DNA of 64,000 nt, taken from Comamonas sp. BIGb0152. Lineage in GTDB: Bacteria > Pseudomonadota > Gammaproteobacteria > Burkholderiales > Burkholderiaceae_C. Made by a program: the position numbers and the translations under genes. Shown piece after piece: positions 42,209 to 53,183 of the stretch (the first letter of the stretch is position 1; every line of letters starts with the position of its first letter). A model generated the notes under the pieces. It was not told the DNA's origin. It saw nothing but the letters and a program-made list of their open reading frames with translations, and ran no database searches. The stretch spans positions 186,001-250,000 of the forward strand of contig NZ_JANUDY010000003.1 in NCBI RefSeq assembly GCF_024809975.1. The letters are read 5' to 3'.

Positions 42209-43234
42209 GTGCCATCCGCTGCAACCTCTCCCCTCTGCCTGGGCCTGGCAGGCCCCACTGCCTCCGGCAAGACCGGTGCTGCCATCGCGCTGGCGCAGCA
42301 ACTGGGTGCAACCCGGCCCGTCGAGATCATCAGCGTGGACTCTGCCCTGATCTACCGCGGCATGGACATTGGCTCGGCCAAGCCCAGCGTGCAGGAGCAA
42401 GCCGGCATTCCCCACCACCTGCTCGATATCCGCGATCCCCTGGACGCCTACAGCGCGGCCGAATTTGTGCGCGATGCGCTGGCGCTGGTGGCGCAAATCC
42501 ATGCGCGGGGCGGCATCAGCTTGCTGGTGGGCGGCACCATGCTGTATTTCAAGGCGCTGATGGATGGCATCGACGATATGCCCGCTGCCGACCCGGCGGT
42601 ACGTGCCCAGCTGGACGCAGAAGCGGCCGAACATGGCTGGCCCCATATGCATGGGCTGCTGGCCCAGGTGGACCCGGTCACCGCGCAGCGCCTGGCGCCG
42701 GGCGACAGCCAGCGCGTGCAGCGCGCGCTGGAGGTCTGGCGCATCAGCGGCCAGCCGCTGTCGCATTTCCATGCCCAGCAAAAACGCCCTTCGCCGCTGC
42801 TGCAGCTGGCGCCCGGTTTTCAGCTCTTCAGCCTGGAGCCCAGCGACCGCGCCTGGCTGCACGCCCGCATTGCACTGCGCTATGACCAGATGCTGGCCCA
42901 GGGTTTTTTGGCCGAGGTGTTGCAGCTGCGCGCGCGCGGCGATCTGCAGCTGAACCTGCCATCGATGCGCTGCGTGGGTTATCGCCAGATGTGGGAGATG
43001 CTCGACAGCTGTGCCCAGCAAGGCATCCGCGTGCGCAGCGAAAGCGATGTGCCACCCGCGCTATGGGCCGATATGCGCGACAAGGGCATTGCCGCCACGC
43101 GCCAACTGGCCAAGCGCCAGATCACCTGGCTGCGCAGCATGCCCGGCCGCCAGGCCATTGCCTGCGATGCGCCCGATGCTTTGCGCCAATGGCTGCAGGC
43201 AGCCAGCGCACGGCTGGCCGCTGCCATCCAATAA
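42209..43234 (+). CDS. miaA: tRNA dimethylallyltransferase
   Basis: A 341-residue enzyme that adds the dimethylallyl group to A37 of UNN-decoding tRNAs. The P-loop is GPTASGKT at 15-22; [19 protein letters not shown] and [10 protein letters not shown] are family signatures; [13 protein letters not shown] and RCVGYRQMW follow. The start is GTG at 42209, since no suitable ATG precedes the P-loop. The length is normal. Confidence 0.94.
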   Translation: MPSAATSPLCLGLAGPTASGKTGAAIALAQQLGATRPVEIISVDSALIYRGMDIGSAKPSVQEQAGIPHHLLDIRDPLDAYSAAEFVRDALALVAQIHARGGISLLVGGTMLYFKALMDGIDDMPAADPAVRAQLDAEAAEHGWPHMHGLLAQVDPVTAQRLAPGDSQRVQRALEVWRISGQPLSHFHAQQKRPSPLLQLAPGFQLFSLEPSDRAWLHARIALRYDQMLAQGFLAEVLQLRARGDLQLNLPSMRCVGYRQMWEMLDSCAQQGIRVRSESDVPPALWADMRDKGIAATRQLAKRQITWLRSMPGRQAIACDAPDALRQWLQAASARLAAAIQ

Positions 43235-43249
43235 GCGCGGATCTACACC

Positions 43250-43792
43250 ATGCCATCCCAACCGCAAGAATGCCGCCCACCTGCGGGCAGCCGCATCGCG
43301 CTGCGCCTGGCTGGCGCGCATTTTAAAGATGCCTGGTGCATCCACACCGCAGAGACCGGCGAGCCGGCGCTGGCCTATTTTCTAGCCGCCGTGGCGCGCA
43401 CGCCGCGCTGGATTGAGTGGTGCATGCAGGCCCGCAATCGGGCCGGCCAACTGGTGGGACTCAAGGACCTGGGCACCCTCTCCCAGATCGATCCGCAGCG
43501 CCCCGCCAGCGCCTACCAGCCTGGCGAGCGCGTGGGCGTATTTACGGTTGTGGAGAACAACGCCGATGAAGCGCTGATCGGTGACAGCGACAAGCATTTG
43601 AAGGTGGTGCTCAGTATCCACCGCGCGCCTGTGGCTGGCCGCCAAGACCAGGTCGCCATCACCATCACGACGGTGGTGCATATCAACAACCTGCTCGGCC
43701 ATTTGTACATGCTGCCAGTGGCGCCTATGCACCGGCGCATTGCGCCTGCAGTGCTGGCCGCCCTAGGGCACGTGCAGCCAGCAAGCGCCTGA
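43250..43792 (+). CDS. DUF2867-family protein
   Basis: A 180-residue protein of a family without known function. Family features are a central NADEALIGDSDKHLKVVLSI region and the C-terminal HINNLLGHLYMLPVAPMHRRI. No signal peptide or membrane span. It lies 15 bp downstream of miaA, so it is probably cotranscribed, but there is no reason to link it to tRNA modification. Confidence 0.75.
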   Translation: MPSQPQECRPPAGSRIALRLAGAHFKDAWCIHTAETGEPALAYFLAAVARTPRWIEWCMQARNRAGQLVGLKDLGTLSQIDPQRPASAYQPGERVGVFTVVENNADEALIGDSDKHLKVVLSIHRAPVAGRQDQVAITITTVVHINNLLGHLYMLPVAPMHRRIAPAVLAALGHVQPASA

Positions 43793-43883
43793 ACGACGGA
43801 AGCAGCCATTGCGCTGGCCACGGCAGTACAGCGCACTACTTCCTGGATAGCCAATTTTTCTCATGGCCTCATAATCCATAGCC

Positions 43884-44987
43884 ATGCAGCACCACGACAC
43901 ACCCACCACCAGCGCGCCCCAGGCCCACAGCCACCACGGCTGGCGTGACCAAGCCATTGCCAAGATCGACGCTGATTACCAGCGCAGCGCCGACACCCAC
44001 CTGATCCCCTTGAACCTGCCTTGCTATGCGCAGGCAGGGATCGACCTCTACCTCAAGGACGAATCCACCCACCCCACGGGCAGCCTCAAGCACCGGCTGG
44101 CGCGTTCGCTGTTCTTGTATGCGCTGTGCAATGGCTGGGTGCAAGAGGGGACGACGATTGTGGAGGCCTCCAGCGGCTCGACGGCCGTGAGCGAGGCCTA
44201 TTTTGCGCGGCTGCTGGGTCTGCCTTTTGTGGCAGTGATGCCGCAATCCACCTCGCCCGAAAAGATTGCGCAGATTGAATTCTTGGGCGGTCGCTGCCAC
44301 TTTGTGGACCATGCCGCTGAGGTGTATGACGCTGCCCGCGCGCTGGCCCACAGCACTGGCGGCCACTACATGGACCAGTTCACCTATGCCGAGCGCGCCA
44401 CCGACTGGCGCGGCAATAACAATATTGCGCAGAGCATGTTCCAGCAGATGCGCATGGAACGGCACCCGGTCCCGCGCTGGATTGTGGTGGGCGCGGGCAC
44501 CGGCGGCACCAGCGCCACCATTGGCCGCTTTGTGCGCTACATGCGCTATGACAGCCAGGTCTGCGTGGCCGATCCGGAAGGCAGCGTGTTCCATGACTAC
44601 TGGCGCAGCGGCGATGCCAGCCTGACGGCGCCCGGCTCGCGCATCGAAGGCATTGGCCGCCCTCGCGTGGAGCCCAGCTTTATCCGTGGCGTGGTGGACC
44701 ACATGGAAGTCATCAGCAACCGCGAATCGGTCGCCGCCATGCAGCTGTTGGGCGATGTGCTGGGCCGCAAGGTGGGTCCCTCGACCGGCACCAATATGGT
44801 GGCCATGCTGCGCCTGGCCGATGGCATGCGCCAGCGGGGCGAAAGCGGCTCGCTGCTGAGCCTGCTGTGCGATGCTGGGGAGCGCTACCTGCCCACCTAC
44901 TACCACCGCGAATGGGTCAGCAGCCATTTTGGCGACTGCCCAAGCACGCAGCAGGCGCTGCAGGCCTTGCTGCATGGCCAGGGCTGA
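43884..44987 (+). CDS. PLP-dependent enzyme of the cysteine synthase fold, Cds1-like cysteine desulfhydrase
   Basis: A 367-residue fold-type II PLP enzyme. The Schiff-base lysine is K69 in [23 protein letters not shown] is the substrate loop; [13 protein letters not shown] is the phosphate-binding loop. The His-rich N-terminus, the absence of a CBS domain and TNMVAMLRL in the C-terminal part fit the Cds1 type, which degrades L-cysteine to sulfide, pyruvate and ammonia. Cysteine synthase is the alternative, but the active-site surroundings differ from CysK/CysM. cysE is 2 kb away on the opposite strand. Confidence 0.82.
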   Translation: MQHHDTPTTSAPQAHSHHGWRDQAIAKIDADYQRSADTHLIPLNLPCYAQAGIDLYLKDESTHPTGSLKHRLARSLFLYALCNGWVQEGTTIVEASSGSTAVSEAYFARLLGLPFVAVMPQSTSPEKIAQIEFLGGRCHFVDHAAEVYDAARALAHSTGGHYMDQFTYAERATDWRGNNNIAQSMFQQMRMERHPVPRWIVVGAGTGGTSATIGRFVRYMRYDSQVCVADPEGSVFHDYWRSGDASLTAPGSRIEGIGRPRVEPSFIRGVVDHMEVISNRESVAAMQLLGDVLGRKVGPSTGTNMVAMLRLADGMRQRGESGSLLSLLCDAGERYLPTYYHREWVSSHFGDCPSTQQALQALLHGQG

Positions 44988-44996
44988 GGGCCCCAG

Positions 44997-46238
44997 TCAT
45001 GCCCTCGCAAGCATCCAGCGGCGGGTTGCCCACCAAAACAGCAGTGCTACTGCGCTGACCGCTGCGCCCAGCGCGCACACCGCCCACCAGCCGGCATGGG
45101 CATAGATGCTGGTGGCGCTGATCGCACCCAAGCCGCTGCCCAACGCATAAAACAGCATGTAAACGGCCACCACACGGCTGTGCGCATCGTGGCTGCGCGC
45201 AAAGATCAGCCCCTGGTTGCTGACATGCAAGGCCTGGCCCCCCAAATCCAGCAGCACAATGCCCAACACCAAGGCCGCGATGGCCCAGCGCACATCGGGC
45301 ATCCAGCCCAGCGCAGCCAAAGGCAGCCAGGCCAGCAGCAGCGCCAGCAAGGCCCACAGCGATGCACGTTGCGCCTGGCCCCTGTCTACCCAGCGCCCCG
45401 CCACTGTGGCGGCCAATGCCCCGGCCACGCCCACCAGGCCAAACAGGCCAATGGCAGTGTGCGAAAACCCAAACGGCGCCGCCCGCAGCGGCAGCACCAG
45501 GCTGCTCCAAAAAATGCTGAACGCGGCAAACATCAGCAAGGCCAGCACCCCGCGCACCTGCAAGACCCGGTCACGCCGCAGCAGGCCGGCCATGGACGCC
45601 ACCAGCTGGCCATAGCCCAGGCGAGAAGGTTGATGTGCCAGCACCGGCAGCCACCACCACAGCGGCAGGGCCATGGCCAGCATCAGCGCTGCCGAGGCCA
45701 TATAGACGCTGCGCCAACCCCAGGCATCGCCCACGGCCCCGGCCAGCACCCGCGCCAGCAGCAGCCCGATAAACACGCCACTTTGCGCGCCGCCCACCAC
45801 CCGGCCCTGGGCATGGGGCGGCGCCGCGCTGGCGGCATAGGCGATCAGGCCCTGGGTCATCGCCGTGCCGAGCAAGCCCACGGCCAGCATCGCGCCCATT
45901 AGCAGCAGCGCAGAAGGTGCCAGGGCCACCGCCAGCAGCGCCAGCACCAAAGCCAGCAGCTGCCAGGCCATCAAGGGGCGCCGGTTCAGCCTGTCGCCCA
46001 GCGGCACCAGCAGCAGCAGGGCCAGCGCAGCGCCCAGCTGCGTGGCAGTGATGACCCCACCCACGGCGGCCAACGGAATGCCCAAGTCCTGCGCGACCGC
46101 ATCCAGCAAAGGCTGGGCGTAGTACACATTGGCCACGCTGGCGCCCGCCGCCACGGCAAACAGCCACACCAGGCCAGCCGGCACCGCAGGGCCTTGGGTC
46201 TGCTGGGCGGGGGTATCAACACAAGACGAGGAGGTCAT
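44997..46238 (-). CDS. MFS transporter, DHA1-like exporter
   Basis: A 413-residue inner-membrane protein with 12 predicted spans. It contains ANVYYAQPLLDAVAQDLG and ATQLGAALALLLLVPLGDRL with the usual loop motif (GDRLNRRPLM). The N-terminus resembles the YnfM/arabinose-efflux type. It is divergent from an HxlR regulator, with a palindrome 11 bp from its ATG. No Shine-Dalgarno sequence is seen before the ATG, so the start may be leaderless or a little different. Substrate unknown; the regulator type suggests response to electrophiles or aromatic compounds. Confidence 0.85.
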   Translation of the reverse strand: MTSSSCVDTPAQQTQGPAVPAGLVWLFAVAAGASVANVYYAQPLLDAVAQDLGIPLAAVGGVITATQLGAALALLLLVPLGDRLNRRPLMAWQLLALVLALLAVALAPSALLLMGAMLAVGLLGTAMTQGLIAYAASAAPPHAQGRVVGGAQSGVFIGLLLARVLAGAVGDAWGWRSVYMASAALMLAMALPLWWWLPVLAHQPSRLGYGQLVASMAGLLRRDRVLQVRGVLALLMFAAFSIFWSSLVLPLRAAPFGFSHTAIGLFGLVGVAGALAATVAGRWVDRGQAQRASLWALLALLLAWLPLAALGWMPDVRWAIAALVLGIVLLDLGGQALHVSNQGLIFARSHDAHSRVVAVYMLFYALGSGLGAISATSIYAHAGWWAVCALGAAVSAVALLFWWATRRWMLARA

Positions 46239-46248
46239 CGCAAATCTA

Positions 46249-46263
46249 GTTTTAAATTAAAAC
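46249..46263. promoter_or_regulatory. Palindromic operator candidate, MFS/HxlR divergent region
   Basis: GTTTTAAATTAAAAC is a 15-nt palindrome. A similar half, CAGTTTTAAAATG, lies at about 46284-46296. The site is shared by two divergent genes, one of which encodes a DNA-binding regulator. Confidence 0.6.
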
Positions 46264-46327
46264 CAGATGGATTCTAGGCATTCCAGTTTTAAAATGCAAC
46301 TTAATTGGAAAACTTGGAGAACACTGT

Positions 46328-46759
46328 ATGACCCCAGCCGAGCCCTGCCCCGTTGCACGCGCATTGGATGCCATTGGCGACCGCTGGTCGCTGCTGATCG
46401 TGCGGGATGCTTTTGATGGTGTGCAGCGCTTCGGTGACTTGCAGCGCAGCTTGGGCATGGCGCGCAATATCTTGAGCGACCGGCTGCGCAAGCTGTTGGA
46501 TGCGGGTGTGCTGCAGACGCAGCCCGCATCGGATGGCAGTGCCTACCAGGAATATGCGCTGACGGCCAAGGGCCAAAGCCTGTTCCCGGTGGTGGTGGCG
46601 CTACGGCAATGGGGGGAGGACCAGCTCTTTGCGCCGGGCGAGGCGCATTCGAGCTTGGTAGAAAAAGCCAGCGGCCAGCCGGTGGCACGCATGCAGCCGC
46701 AGACCGCCGATGGCCACCTGCTGGCGCCCGATGACGCGGTGGTGCGCAAGCTGGCTTAA
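46328..46759 (+). CDS. HxlR-family transcriptional regulator
   Basis: A 143-residue winged-helix regulator. The HxlR core is complete: CPVARALDAIGDRWSLLIVRD, FGDLQRSLGMARNILSDRLR, then QEYALTAKGQSLFPVV. The C-terminal 40 residues extend the usual domain. Cys8 sits at the position where redox-active members carry a sensing cysteine. It probably represses the divergent MFS gene. Confidence 0.9.
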   Translation: MTPAEPCPVARALDAIGDRWSLLIVRDAFDGVQRFGDLQRSLGMARNILSDRLRKLLDAGVLQTQPASDGSAYQEYALTAKGQSLFPVVVALRQWGEDQLFAPGEAHSSLVEKASGQPVARMQPQTADGHLLAPDDAVVRKLA

Positions 46760-46803
46760 GCGCTTATCGCCAACGGCATAGAGCGCCAGGGCTGTAGAAC
46801 GAC

Positions 46804-47583
46804 TTACTTGCCGACCAGGTCGCTCAGCTTTTGCGCTTCAAATTCCGACTCACGCTGCGCATCGCAGGGCACACAATCGCCCAGCTTGCTTTGCAGGGAC
46901 AGCTTCTCGATAGCGGCCCAGAGCATGGTGATCTGCTGCTCATGGCCGGCGGCGCTGTCGATGATGCCGCGCATGGCCTTGGAGAGAGGGTCGTCCTCTT
47001 GCGTCACGCCATAGGCCGCAAACTTTTCCTCGGGTTGGGCTTCGGTCACATCGGCGCTGGCGCCTTGGCGCGAGGCAATGATGCGCGCGGGGATCCCCAC
47101 GGCCGTGGCACCGGCAGGCACAGGCTTGATGACCACGGCATTGCTGCCGATCTTAGCGCCATCGCCCACCTCAAAGCCGCCCAGCACCTTGGCGCCGGCG
47201 GCCACCACCACATTTTTGCCCAGGGTCGGGTGGCGCTTGGCCCCCTTGTAGAGCGTGGTGCCGCCCAAGGTAACGCCGTGGTAGATGGTGCAGCCGTCGC
47301 CAACGACCGCAGTCTCGCCAATCACGACACCCATGCCATGGTCGATAAAGACATTGCGGCCAATCTGCGCGCCCGGGTGGATCTCGATGCCTGTGAGCCA
47401 GCGCGCCAGGTGCGAGATGAAGCGGCCCGTCCATTTGAATCCATGGCTCCAGCACCAGTGTGCGGGCCGCTGCAGCCAGATCGCGTGCAGACCGGGGTAA
47501 CAGGTGATCACCTCCCAGCGGCTGCGGGCGGCGGGGTCGCGGTCCAGGATGCACTGAATGTCGGAGCGCAGGCGGTCAAGCAT
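46804..47583 (-). CDS. cysE: Serine O-acetyltransferase
   Basis: A 259-residue enzyme that makes O-acetylserine for cysteine synthesis. An N-terminal helical part ([17 protein letters not shown]) is followed by a left-handed beta-helix with hexapeptide repeats: [22 protein letters not shown] and [20 protein letters not shown]. The C-terminal tail after the helix is long and acidic. It is the short type found next to trmJ in Proteobacteria, often linked to Fe-S cluster supply. trmJ lies 38 bp upstream on the same strand. Confidence 0.93.
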   Translation of the reverse strand: MLDRLRSDIQCILDRDPAARSRWEVITCYPGLHAIWLQRPAHWCWSHGFKWTGRFISHLARWLTGIEIHPGAQIGRNVFIDHGMGVVIGETAVVGDGCTIYHGVTLGGTTLYKGAKRHPTLGKNVVVAAGAKVLGGFEVGDGAKIGSNAVVIKPVPAGATAVGIPARIIASRQGASADVTEAQPEEKFAAYGVTQEDDPLSKAMRGIIDSAAGHEQQITMLWAAIEKLSLQSKLGDCVPCDAQRESEFEAQKLSDLVGK

Positions 47584-47621
47584 GGAAACAATGGTTATAT
47601 AAGTATTCGGGGGCTGCCAGT

Positions 47622-48455
47622 CTAGCGTTTTGCGGCCTCGGCCGTGCGCAGCATAGCCTTGGCAACACCTCTCAGTATGTGGATTTCCTCTTGGCTCAGT
47701 TGCGCCCGGTTGAACATCTGGTTGAGCCGGGGCATCAGCTTCTTGGGCGCATCCAGGTCCAGAAAGCCAATCTCCGCCAAGGCCTGCTGCCAGTGCGCCA
47801 GCATGCCTGCCACTTGCTGGGCATCGGCCCGCTCGCCCCTTGCGACCACATCGCTCACGCCATAGCCGCCCAAGGCCTGGCGCCAGTCATAGGCCACCAC
47901 CTGCACGGCAGAGGCCAAATTGAGTGAGCCAAAATCCGGATTGGTGGGAATCGACAGCGCCACATTGCAGCGGTACACATCCTCATTGGCCATGCCATAG
48001 CGCTCGCAGCCAAACAAAAAGGCCACGCCCGTCTCGCCGCTGGGGTGGGCGGATGATGCGGCCTCGCTGGGCGCAAGCGCGCCATCCGCCGCTTGCACCG
48101 CTTCCACCGCTTGCTCGCTCGGCGCTGGCTGTGCCGCCAGCGCGCCTTGCAGCAGCAGCGCAAAATGCTCGCGTGGCGTACGCGCCGGGGGGCCAAAGTC
48201 GCGGGGGGTCATCGCCGTGGCACACAGGTGGCTCATGCCATCCAGGGCCTCCTCCACCGTCTCCACAACACGGCAGTTGGCCAGCACATCCAGCGCGCCG
48301 CTGGCACGTTGGATGGTCTCTTCCTTGCGCAGTACATTGCTCCAGCGCGGGCGCACCAGCACCAGGTCATCGAACCCCATGGTCTTGATGGCGCGGGCAG
48401 CAGCGCCCACGTTGCCGGCATGGCTGGTTTCGATCAGAACAAAACGGGTTTTCAT
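47622..48455 (-). CDS. trmJ: tRNA (cytidine/uridine-2'-O-)-methyltransferase TrmJ
   Basis: A 277-residue SPOUT methyltransferase acting on position 32 of tRNAs. Motif I is [17 protein letters not shown]; motif [23 protein letters not shown]; motif [21 protein letters not shown]. The C-terminal helical extension ([18 protein letters not shown] at the end) marks TrmJ/TrmJ-like over TrmL. The ATG at 48455 is chosen by homologue start. A Pro/Ala-rich insertion lies between motifs I and II. Confidence 0.92.
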   Translation of the reverse strand: MKTRFVLIETSHAGNVGAAARAIKTMGFDDLVLVRPRWSNVLRKEETIQRASGALDVLANCRVVETVEEALDGMSHLCATAMTPRDFGPPARTPREHFALLLQGALAAQPAPSEQAVEAVQAADGALAPSEAASSAHPSGETGVAFLFGCERYGMANEDVYRCNVALSIPTNPDFGSLNLASAVQVVAYDWRQALGGYGVSDVVARGERADAQQVAGMLAHWQQALAEIGFLDLDAPKKLMPRLNQMFNRAQLSQEEIHILRGVAKAMLRTAEAAKR

Positions 48456-48617
48456 AAACAGCTCGTGCAAAAATGGACATGCACCAGCGAAAAAAATCGT
48501 CCGCAGGTACAATCTAGCCCCTATTGTCGCTGCCGCATCGCCGGCCGCGAGCTACAAGCCGCTCTTGCCCCAGCGTTTCGCAGCGTTTTTGCTGCCCACC
48601 TTACGCCAACACAATTT

Positions 48618-49529
48618 ATGTCGTCCTCCTCCCTGCACCCCATGCTCAACATGGCCATCAAGGCCGCTCGCGCTGCTGGCGCCATCATCAACCGTGCCGC
48701 GCTTGACGTGGAATCGGTGCGGGTTTCGAACAAACAGGTGAACGACTTTGTGACCGAGGTGGACCAGGCTTCCGAGAAAGCCATCATCGAGACCTTGCTG
48801 ACGGCCTACCCTGACCACGGCATCCTGGCCGAGGAATCGGGCAACGAGTACGGCAACCCCCACTCCAACCACATCTGGATCATCGATCCGCTGGACGGCA
48901 CGACCAACTTCATCCACGGCTTCCCCGTGTATTGCGTCAGCATCGCGCTGGCCGTCAATGGCCGCGTCGAGCAAGCCGTTGTGTATGACCCCACCCGCAA
49001 CGACCTGTTCACCGCCACCCGTGGCCGTGGCGCGTTCATGAACGAGCGCCGCATCCGCGTGTCCAAGCGCACCATGCTGCGCGATACCTTGATCACCACC
49101 GGCTTCCCCTTCCGTCCGGGCGACAACTTCAAGCAGTACATGGCCATGCTGGGCGATGTGATGCAACGCACCAGCGGCGTGCGCCGCCCCGGCGCTGCCG
49201 CACTGGATCTGGCCTATGTGGCCGCCGGTTTCAGCGATGGTTTCTTTGAAACCGGCCTGAGCATCTGGGACGTGGCAGCCGGCTCGCTGCTGGTGACCGA
49301 GGCCGGTGGCCTGGTGGGCAACTTCACCGGCGAAGCCGACTTCCTGGAACAGCGCGAAGTGCTGGCCGGTGCCCCGCGCATCTACGGCCAGCTGGTGCCT
49401 ATCCTCGCCAAGTACAGCAAGTTCGCCAGCGCTGGCGACAAGGCCGGCGTGCGCCAGGCGCTGAATGAAGAAGGTGCTGAGGAAGCCGCAGCGAACACTG
49501 CTGAGCTGGACGCTGACAAGGCCGAGTAA
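48618..49529 (+). CDS. suhB: Inositol-1-monophosphatase SuhB
   Basis: A 303-residue Mg-dependent phosphatase, also a partner of the rRNA antitermination complex in enterobacteria. Metal ligands are in EESGNEYG and [17 protein letters not shown]; the second metal region is [17 protein letters not shown]. The ATG at 48618 gives the usual [16 protein letters not shown] start. About 30 acidic, Ala-rich residues extend the C-terminus beyond typical SuhB. It is divergent from trmJ, as commonly seen. Confidence 0.93.
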   Translation: MSSSSLHPMLNMAIKAARAAGAIINRAALDVESVRVSNKQVNDFVTEVDQASEKAIIETLLTAYPDHGILAEESGNEYGNPHSNHIWIIDPLDGTTNFIHGFPVYCVSIALAVNGRVEQAVVYDPTRNDLFTATRGRGAFMNERRIRVSKRTMLRDTLITTGFPFRPGDNFKQYMAMLGDVMQRTSGVRRPGAAALDLAYVAAGFSDGFFETGLSIWDVAAGSLLVTEAGGLVGNFTGEADFLEQREVLAGAPRIYGQLVPILAKYSKFASAGDKAGVRQALNEEGAEEAAANTAELDADKAE

Positions 49530-49547
49530 GCCTCTAGCCCTGTTCCA

Positions 49548-49586
49548 ACGACAAAGCCCGCAGGCGTTGCCTGCGGGCTTTGTCGT
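49548..49586. terminator. Strong bidirectional terminator after suhB
   Basis: Two perfect 18-bp arms (ACGACAAAGCCCGCAGGC and its complement) are separated by GTT. It can serve suhB and the converging gene. T runs are short, so strength rests on the stem. Confidence 0.8.
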
Positions 49587-49607
49587 TCATGGGTAGAAAA
49601 CGGGCGA

Positions 49608-50018
49608 TCAGTTGCCGAAGACGATCTGCGCAATCACACCGGAGGCAATGGCGACCAGCAGGTAGTCGCCGCCATTCTGGATCCAGCGGTAGCCGCGCGG
49701 CGGAGTGCTGAGGCGGTGGCCGCGCCAGTCATTCACCACGTAGCCATGCGCCCGGTATTGCGGCGGCACCCGCGAGCCCTTGACCCAGCGGTGGTCCGGG
49801 CCCGCACCCCGATGGTTGCGGGCATCGGAGCGGTGGGCATCATGGCGTTTGTCCTGCGGCCCCGCCCGACGATCGTCGTGGCGACCATCGTTGTGCCGGC
49901 GGTAATCATAGCGCTGCACATCTTGGGGGGGACGGGGTTGGGCTTGCACGCTGACCGCGCCAGCACCCAAGGTCGCCACCAGTGCAGCGACTGCCATACG
50001 GTTCATCCATGGTGTCAT
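49608..50018 (-). CDS. RcnB-family periplasmic protein
   Basis: A 136-residue exported protein. The ATG at 50018 has a perfect AGGAGG before it, then signal NRMAVAALVATLGAGAVSVQA. The mature part is Arg/His/Asp-rich and then has the family core GPDHRWVKGSRVPPQYRAHG, VVNDWRGHRLSTPPRGYRWI and a hydrophobic end (YLLVAIASGVIAQIVFG). RcnB helps nickel/cobalt homeostasis in E. coli; metal binding by the His-rich stretch is plausible here but unproven. Confidence 0.85.
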   Translation of the reverse strand: MTPWMNRMAVAALVATLGAGAVSVQAQPRPPQDVQRYDYRRHNDGRHDDRRAGPQDKRHDAHRSDARNHRGAGPDHRWVKGSRVPPQYRAHGYVVNDWRGHRLSTPPRGYRWIQNGGDYLLVAIASGVIAQIVFGN

Positions 50019-50528
50019 TGAGGACCTCCTATCCTTGTATCGCCACAAGGCACAACCGCCTTGCTTGTGGGCCATGATGGCGCAAGCGGCGAGGCAAATA
50101 AGTAGGAAGCAGGCAGCTTTACCGGAATTTTCGAGGCCTTGCGCTGGGCTTTACATTCGCGTCCGGGTGTTAAATCTCTTCAAAATGCACGCACCCGCCG
50201 CTGCACAAGCGCGCATTGGCTGCGATCAGGCGCTTTGGCTGATTCGCTAGGTATTACACTGCGTTGCCAGCGAGCGAACGCCAACATGGCCAACCAACTA
50301 CGTTAATATGCTCACCCTGCCCAGGCCCGCTGAACCCCGGCCAGCCTTGTATGATGCGCACAGCGGCCAGAGGCATACCGGCGCATGACGCCTTCCCACA
50401 CCTGGGGGAAGAAGCGCATGCCACCATGCCGCTGATGCACCGCCGGTTGTGCCCGCCTTTATGGGCCCGATGCCAACCCCATCACCACTGCCATGCCAAG
50501 TTGGATTAATACCAACCAACACCAATAG
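50019..50528. other. Intergenic stretch between the rcnB-like gene and mutS
   Basis: About 500 bases with no supported gene. Short open frames lack ribosome binding sites. It must hold two promoters, one for each divergent gene; no clear -35/-10 pair was found. Confidence 0.5.
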
Positions 50529-53183
50529 ATGAGCTCAAACCCAATGGAAAATCCAACGCTCGCAAAAGCCGATTTTTCATCGCACACACCCATGATGCAG
50601 CAGTACCATGCTGCCAAAGTTGACCACCCCAACACCCTGCTGTTCTACCGCATGGGGGATTTTTACGAGCTGTTTTATGGCGATGCCGAGAAGGCCGCGC
50701 AGCTGCTCAATATCACCTTGACCCAGCGCGGCCAGTCGGCCGGCCAGCCCATTCCGATGGCGGGCGTTCCCTTCCATGCGCTGGAGAACTACCTGGGCCG
50801 TTTGCTCAAGCTCGGCGAATCGGTGGCGATTTGCGAGCAGGTGGGCGAAGTGGGGGCCAGCAAGGGGCCCGTTGAGCGCAAGGTGGTGCGCGTGGTCACC
50901 CCCGGCACGGTAACCGACAGCGAGCTGATGAGCGACAAGGCCGAGGCCATGCTGCTGGTGGTACACCAGGCCCAGCGCGCCCGCTGTGGCCTGGCGTGGC
51001 TGAGCGTCACCCAGGGCAAGATTTTTCTGGCCGAGTGCACGCATGAGGAGCTGCCCGGCTGGATTGCCCGCATTGCACCCAGCGAAGTGGCCTATAGCGC
51101 CGGTGCCTCGCAGCGCTTTGAGCAATCGCTGTACCAGCTGCGCAGCAGCGGCGTGCTGACCTGCCCGCTGGCCCTGCGCCCTGACTGGCAGTTTGATGAA
51201 AAGCTGGGCGAGCGCAAGCTGCTCGAACAGCTGGGCGCCGCCAGCCTACAGGCCTGGAATGCACAGACCTTGTACGCTGCCCATGCCGCCGCTGGCGCGC
51301 TGCTCACCTACGCCGAGCACACGCAGGGCCGCAACCTGCCCCATGTACAAAGCATCCATGTGGTGCGCGATGATGCGCTGATCGACCTGCCGGTCACCAC
51401 TCGCCGCAATCTGGAACTGGTCAAGACCTTGCGCGGCGAGGACGGCCCCACCTTGTTCTCGCTGATCGACACCTGCCAGACGGGCATGGGCAGCCGCTTG
51501 CTCAAGAGCTGGTTGCTCGAACCCAGCCGTGACCGCAGCGATGCGCGTGCGCGCCTGGGCGCCATCGGCGTGCTGCGCGGCGACAGCAACACGCTGTCTG
51601 CAGCGCCTTGGCAGATTCTGCGCACGGAGCTCAAAGGCGTGTCCGATGTGGAGCGCATCACCGCCCGCATCGCGCTGCGCCAGGTGCGCCCGCGCGAGCT
51701 TGTCGCGCTGGGATTGACCCTGCAAAAGGCCCAGCAGCTGGCGCGCAATGCCGCCGCGCCTGCGCCGCTGCTCGGCGAGATTTTTGAAGCGCTGCAGCCG
51801 CCCTTGGATGCGATGGAGCTGCTGATCCGCGCCATCGACCCCGAGCCCGCAGCCCTGGTGCGCGATGGCGGCGTGATCGCTAACGGTTTTGACAGCGATC
51901 TGGACGAGCTGCGCGCGATACAGACCAATTGCGATGCCTTTTTGCTGGATCTGGAGACGCGCGAGAAAGCGCGCACCGGCATCAGCAACCTGCGCGTGCA
52001 GTTCAACAAGGTGCATGGCTTCTACATCGAGGTCACCAGCAGCCACAAGGACAAGGTGCCCGACGACTACCGCCGCCGCCAGACCTTGAAGAACGCCGAG
52101 CGCTTTATCACGCCCGAGCTCAAGACCTTTGAGGACAAGGCGCTGTCGGCCCAGGAGCGCGCGCTGCAGCGCGAGAAATGGCTGTACGAGCAGGTGCTCG
52201 ACCAGCTGCAGCCGCATGTCAGCGCCCTCACCCGCGTGGGCCAGGCCATTGCCTCGCTCGATGCGCTGTGCGCGCTGGCTGAGCGCTCGCTGACCCTGAA
52301 CTGGTGCGCACCGCAGTTTGTGCCCGAGCCCTGCATCGACATCGATGCCGGCCGCCACCCTGTCGTCGAGGCACGCTTGGCCGAGACCTCCAACGCGTCC
52401 TTCATCGCCAACAACACGCGCTTGTCCAGCTTGCAGCGCCTGCAGATCATCACCGGCCCCAATATGGGCGGTAAATCGACCTATATGCGCCAGGTGGCGC
52501 TGATTGCGCTGCTGGCCAGCATGGGCAGCTATGTGCCTGCCACGCGCTGCCTGCTCGGGCCGATCGACGCGATCCACACCCGCATCGGCGCGGCCGATGA
52601 CCTGGCCAATGCCCAGTCCACCTTCATGCTGGAGATGACCGAGGCCGCGCAGATTCTGCACAGTGCCACGCCCAACAGCCTGGTGCTGATGGACGAAATT
52701 GGCCGGGGCACCAGCACCTTTGACGGACTGGCACTGGCCAGCGGCATTGCCACGCACCTGCATGACAAGACCAAGGCCCTGGCCTTGTTTGCCACCCATT
52801 ACTTTGAGCTGACCGAGCTGCCGGCCAAGGCCAGGCATGCGATCAACATGCATGTGGCCGCGACCGAAGCGGGCAGCGACATTGTGTTTTTGCACGAACT
52901 GCAACCGGGCCCGGCCAGCCGCAGCTACGGCGTGCAGGTCGCCAAGCTCGCCGGCATGCCCGCGCCCGTGCTCAGCCATGCCCGCCATGCGCTGGCCGCG
53001 CTGGAGGCGCGCCAGCAGGCGGGCGACTCCCAGGTCGACCTGTTTGCCCAACCGGCTTCGGCCGAAACCCCGACCCCCAGCGCGGTCGAGGCGCAACTGC
53101 GCGAGCTGCAACCCGATACGTTGACACCGCGCGACGCACTCGATCTACTGTATTCACTCAAGCGACTCGCTGACAAGTCATGA
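50529..53183 (+). CDS. mutS: DNA mismatch recognition protein MutS
   Basis: An 884-residue mismatch sensor. The N-terminal mismatch-binding element is [11 protein letters not shown] (around 40), which carries the intercalating Phe-x-Glu. The C-terminal ATPase has Walker [14 protein letters not shown] (about 642) and [22 protein letters not shown] follows. The C-terminal helix-turn-helix part is present. The length is normal. Its TGA overlaps the next gene's ATG (ATGA). Confidence 0.96.
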   Translation: MSSNPMENPTLAKADFSSHTPMMQQYHAAKVDHPNTLLFYRMGDFYELFYGDAEKAAQLLNITLTQRGQSAGQPIPMAGVPFHALENYLGRLLKLGESVAICEQVGEVGASKGPVERKVVRVVTPGTVTDSELMSDKAEAMLLVVHQAQRARCGLAWLSVTQGKIFLAECTHEELPGWIARIAPSEVAYSAGASQRFEQSLYQLRSSGVLTCPLALRPDWQFDEKLGERKLLEQLGAASLQAWNAQTLYAAHAAAGALLTYAEHTQGRNLPHVQSIHVVRDDALIDLPVTTRRNLELVKTLRGEDGPTLFSLIDTCQTGMGSRLLKSWLLEPSRDRSDARARLGAIGVLRGDSNTLSAAPWQILRTELKGVSDVERITARIALRQVRPRELVALGLTLQKAQQLARNAAAPAPLLGEIFEALQPPLDAMELLIRAIDPEPAALVRDGGVIANGFDSDLDELRAIQTNCDAFLLDLETREKARTGISNLRVQFNKVHGFYIEVTSSHKDKVPDDYRRRQTLKNAERFITPELKTFEDKALSAQERALQREKWLYEQVLDQLQPHVSALTRVGQAIASLDALCALAERSLTLNWCAPQFVPEPCIDIDAGRHPVVEARLAETSNASFIANNTRLSSLQRLQIITGPNMGGKSTYMRQVALIALLASMGSYVPATRCLLGPIDAIHTRIGAADDLANAQSTFMLEMTEAAQILHSATPNSLVLMDEIGRGTSTFDGLALASGIATHLHDKTKALALFATHYFELTELPAKARHAINMHVAATEAGSDIVFLHELQPGPASRSYGVQVAKLAGMPAPVLSHARHALAALEARQQAGDSQVDLFAQPASAETPTPSAVEAQLRELQPDTLTPRDALDLLYSLKRLADKS

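Noticed and set aside
51246-53111. Long minus-strand open frame of about 620 codons
   Set aside because: It is antisense to mutS, low in complexity and without motifs or ribosome binding site.
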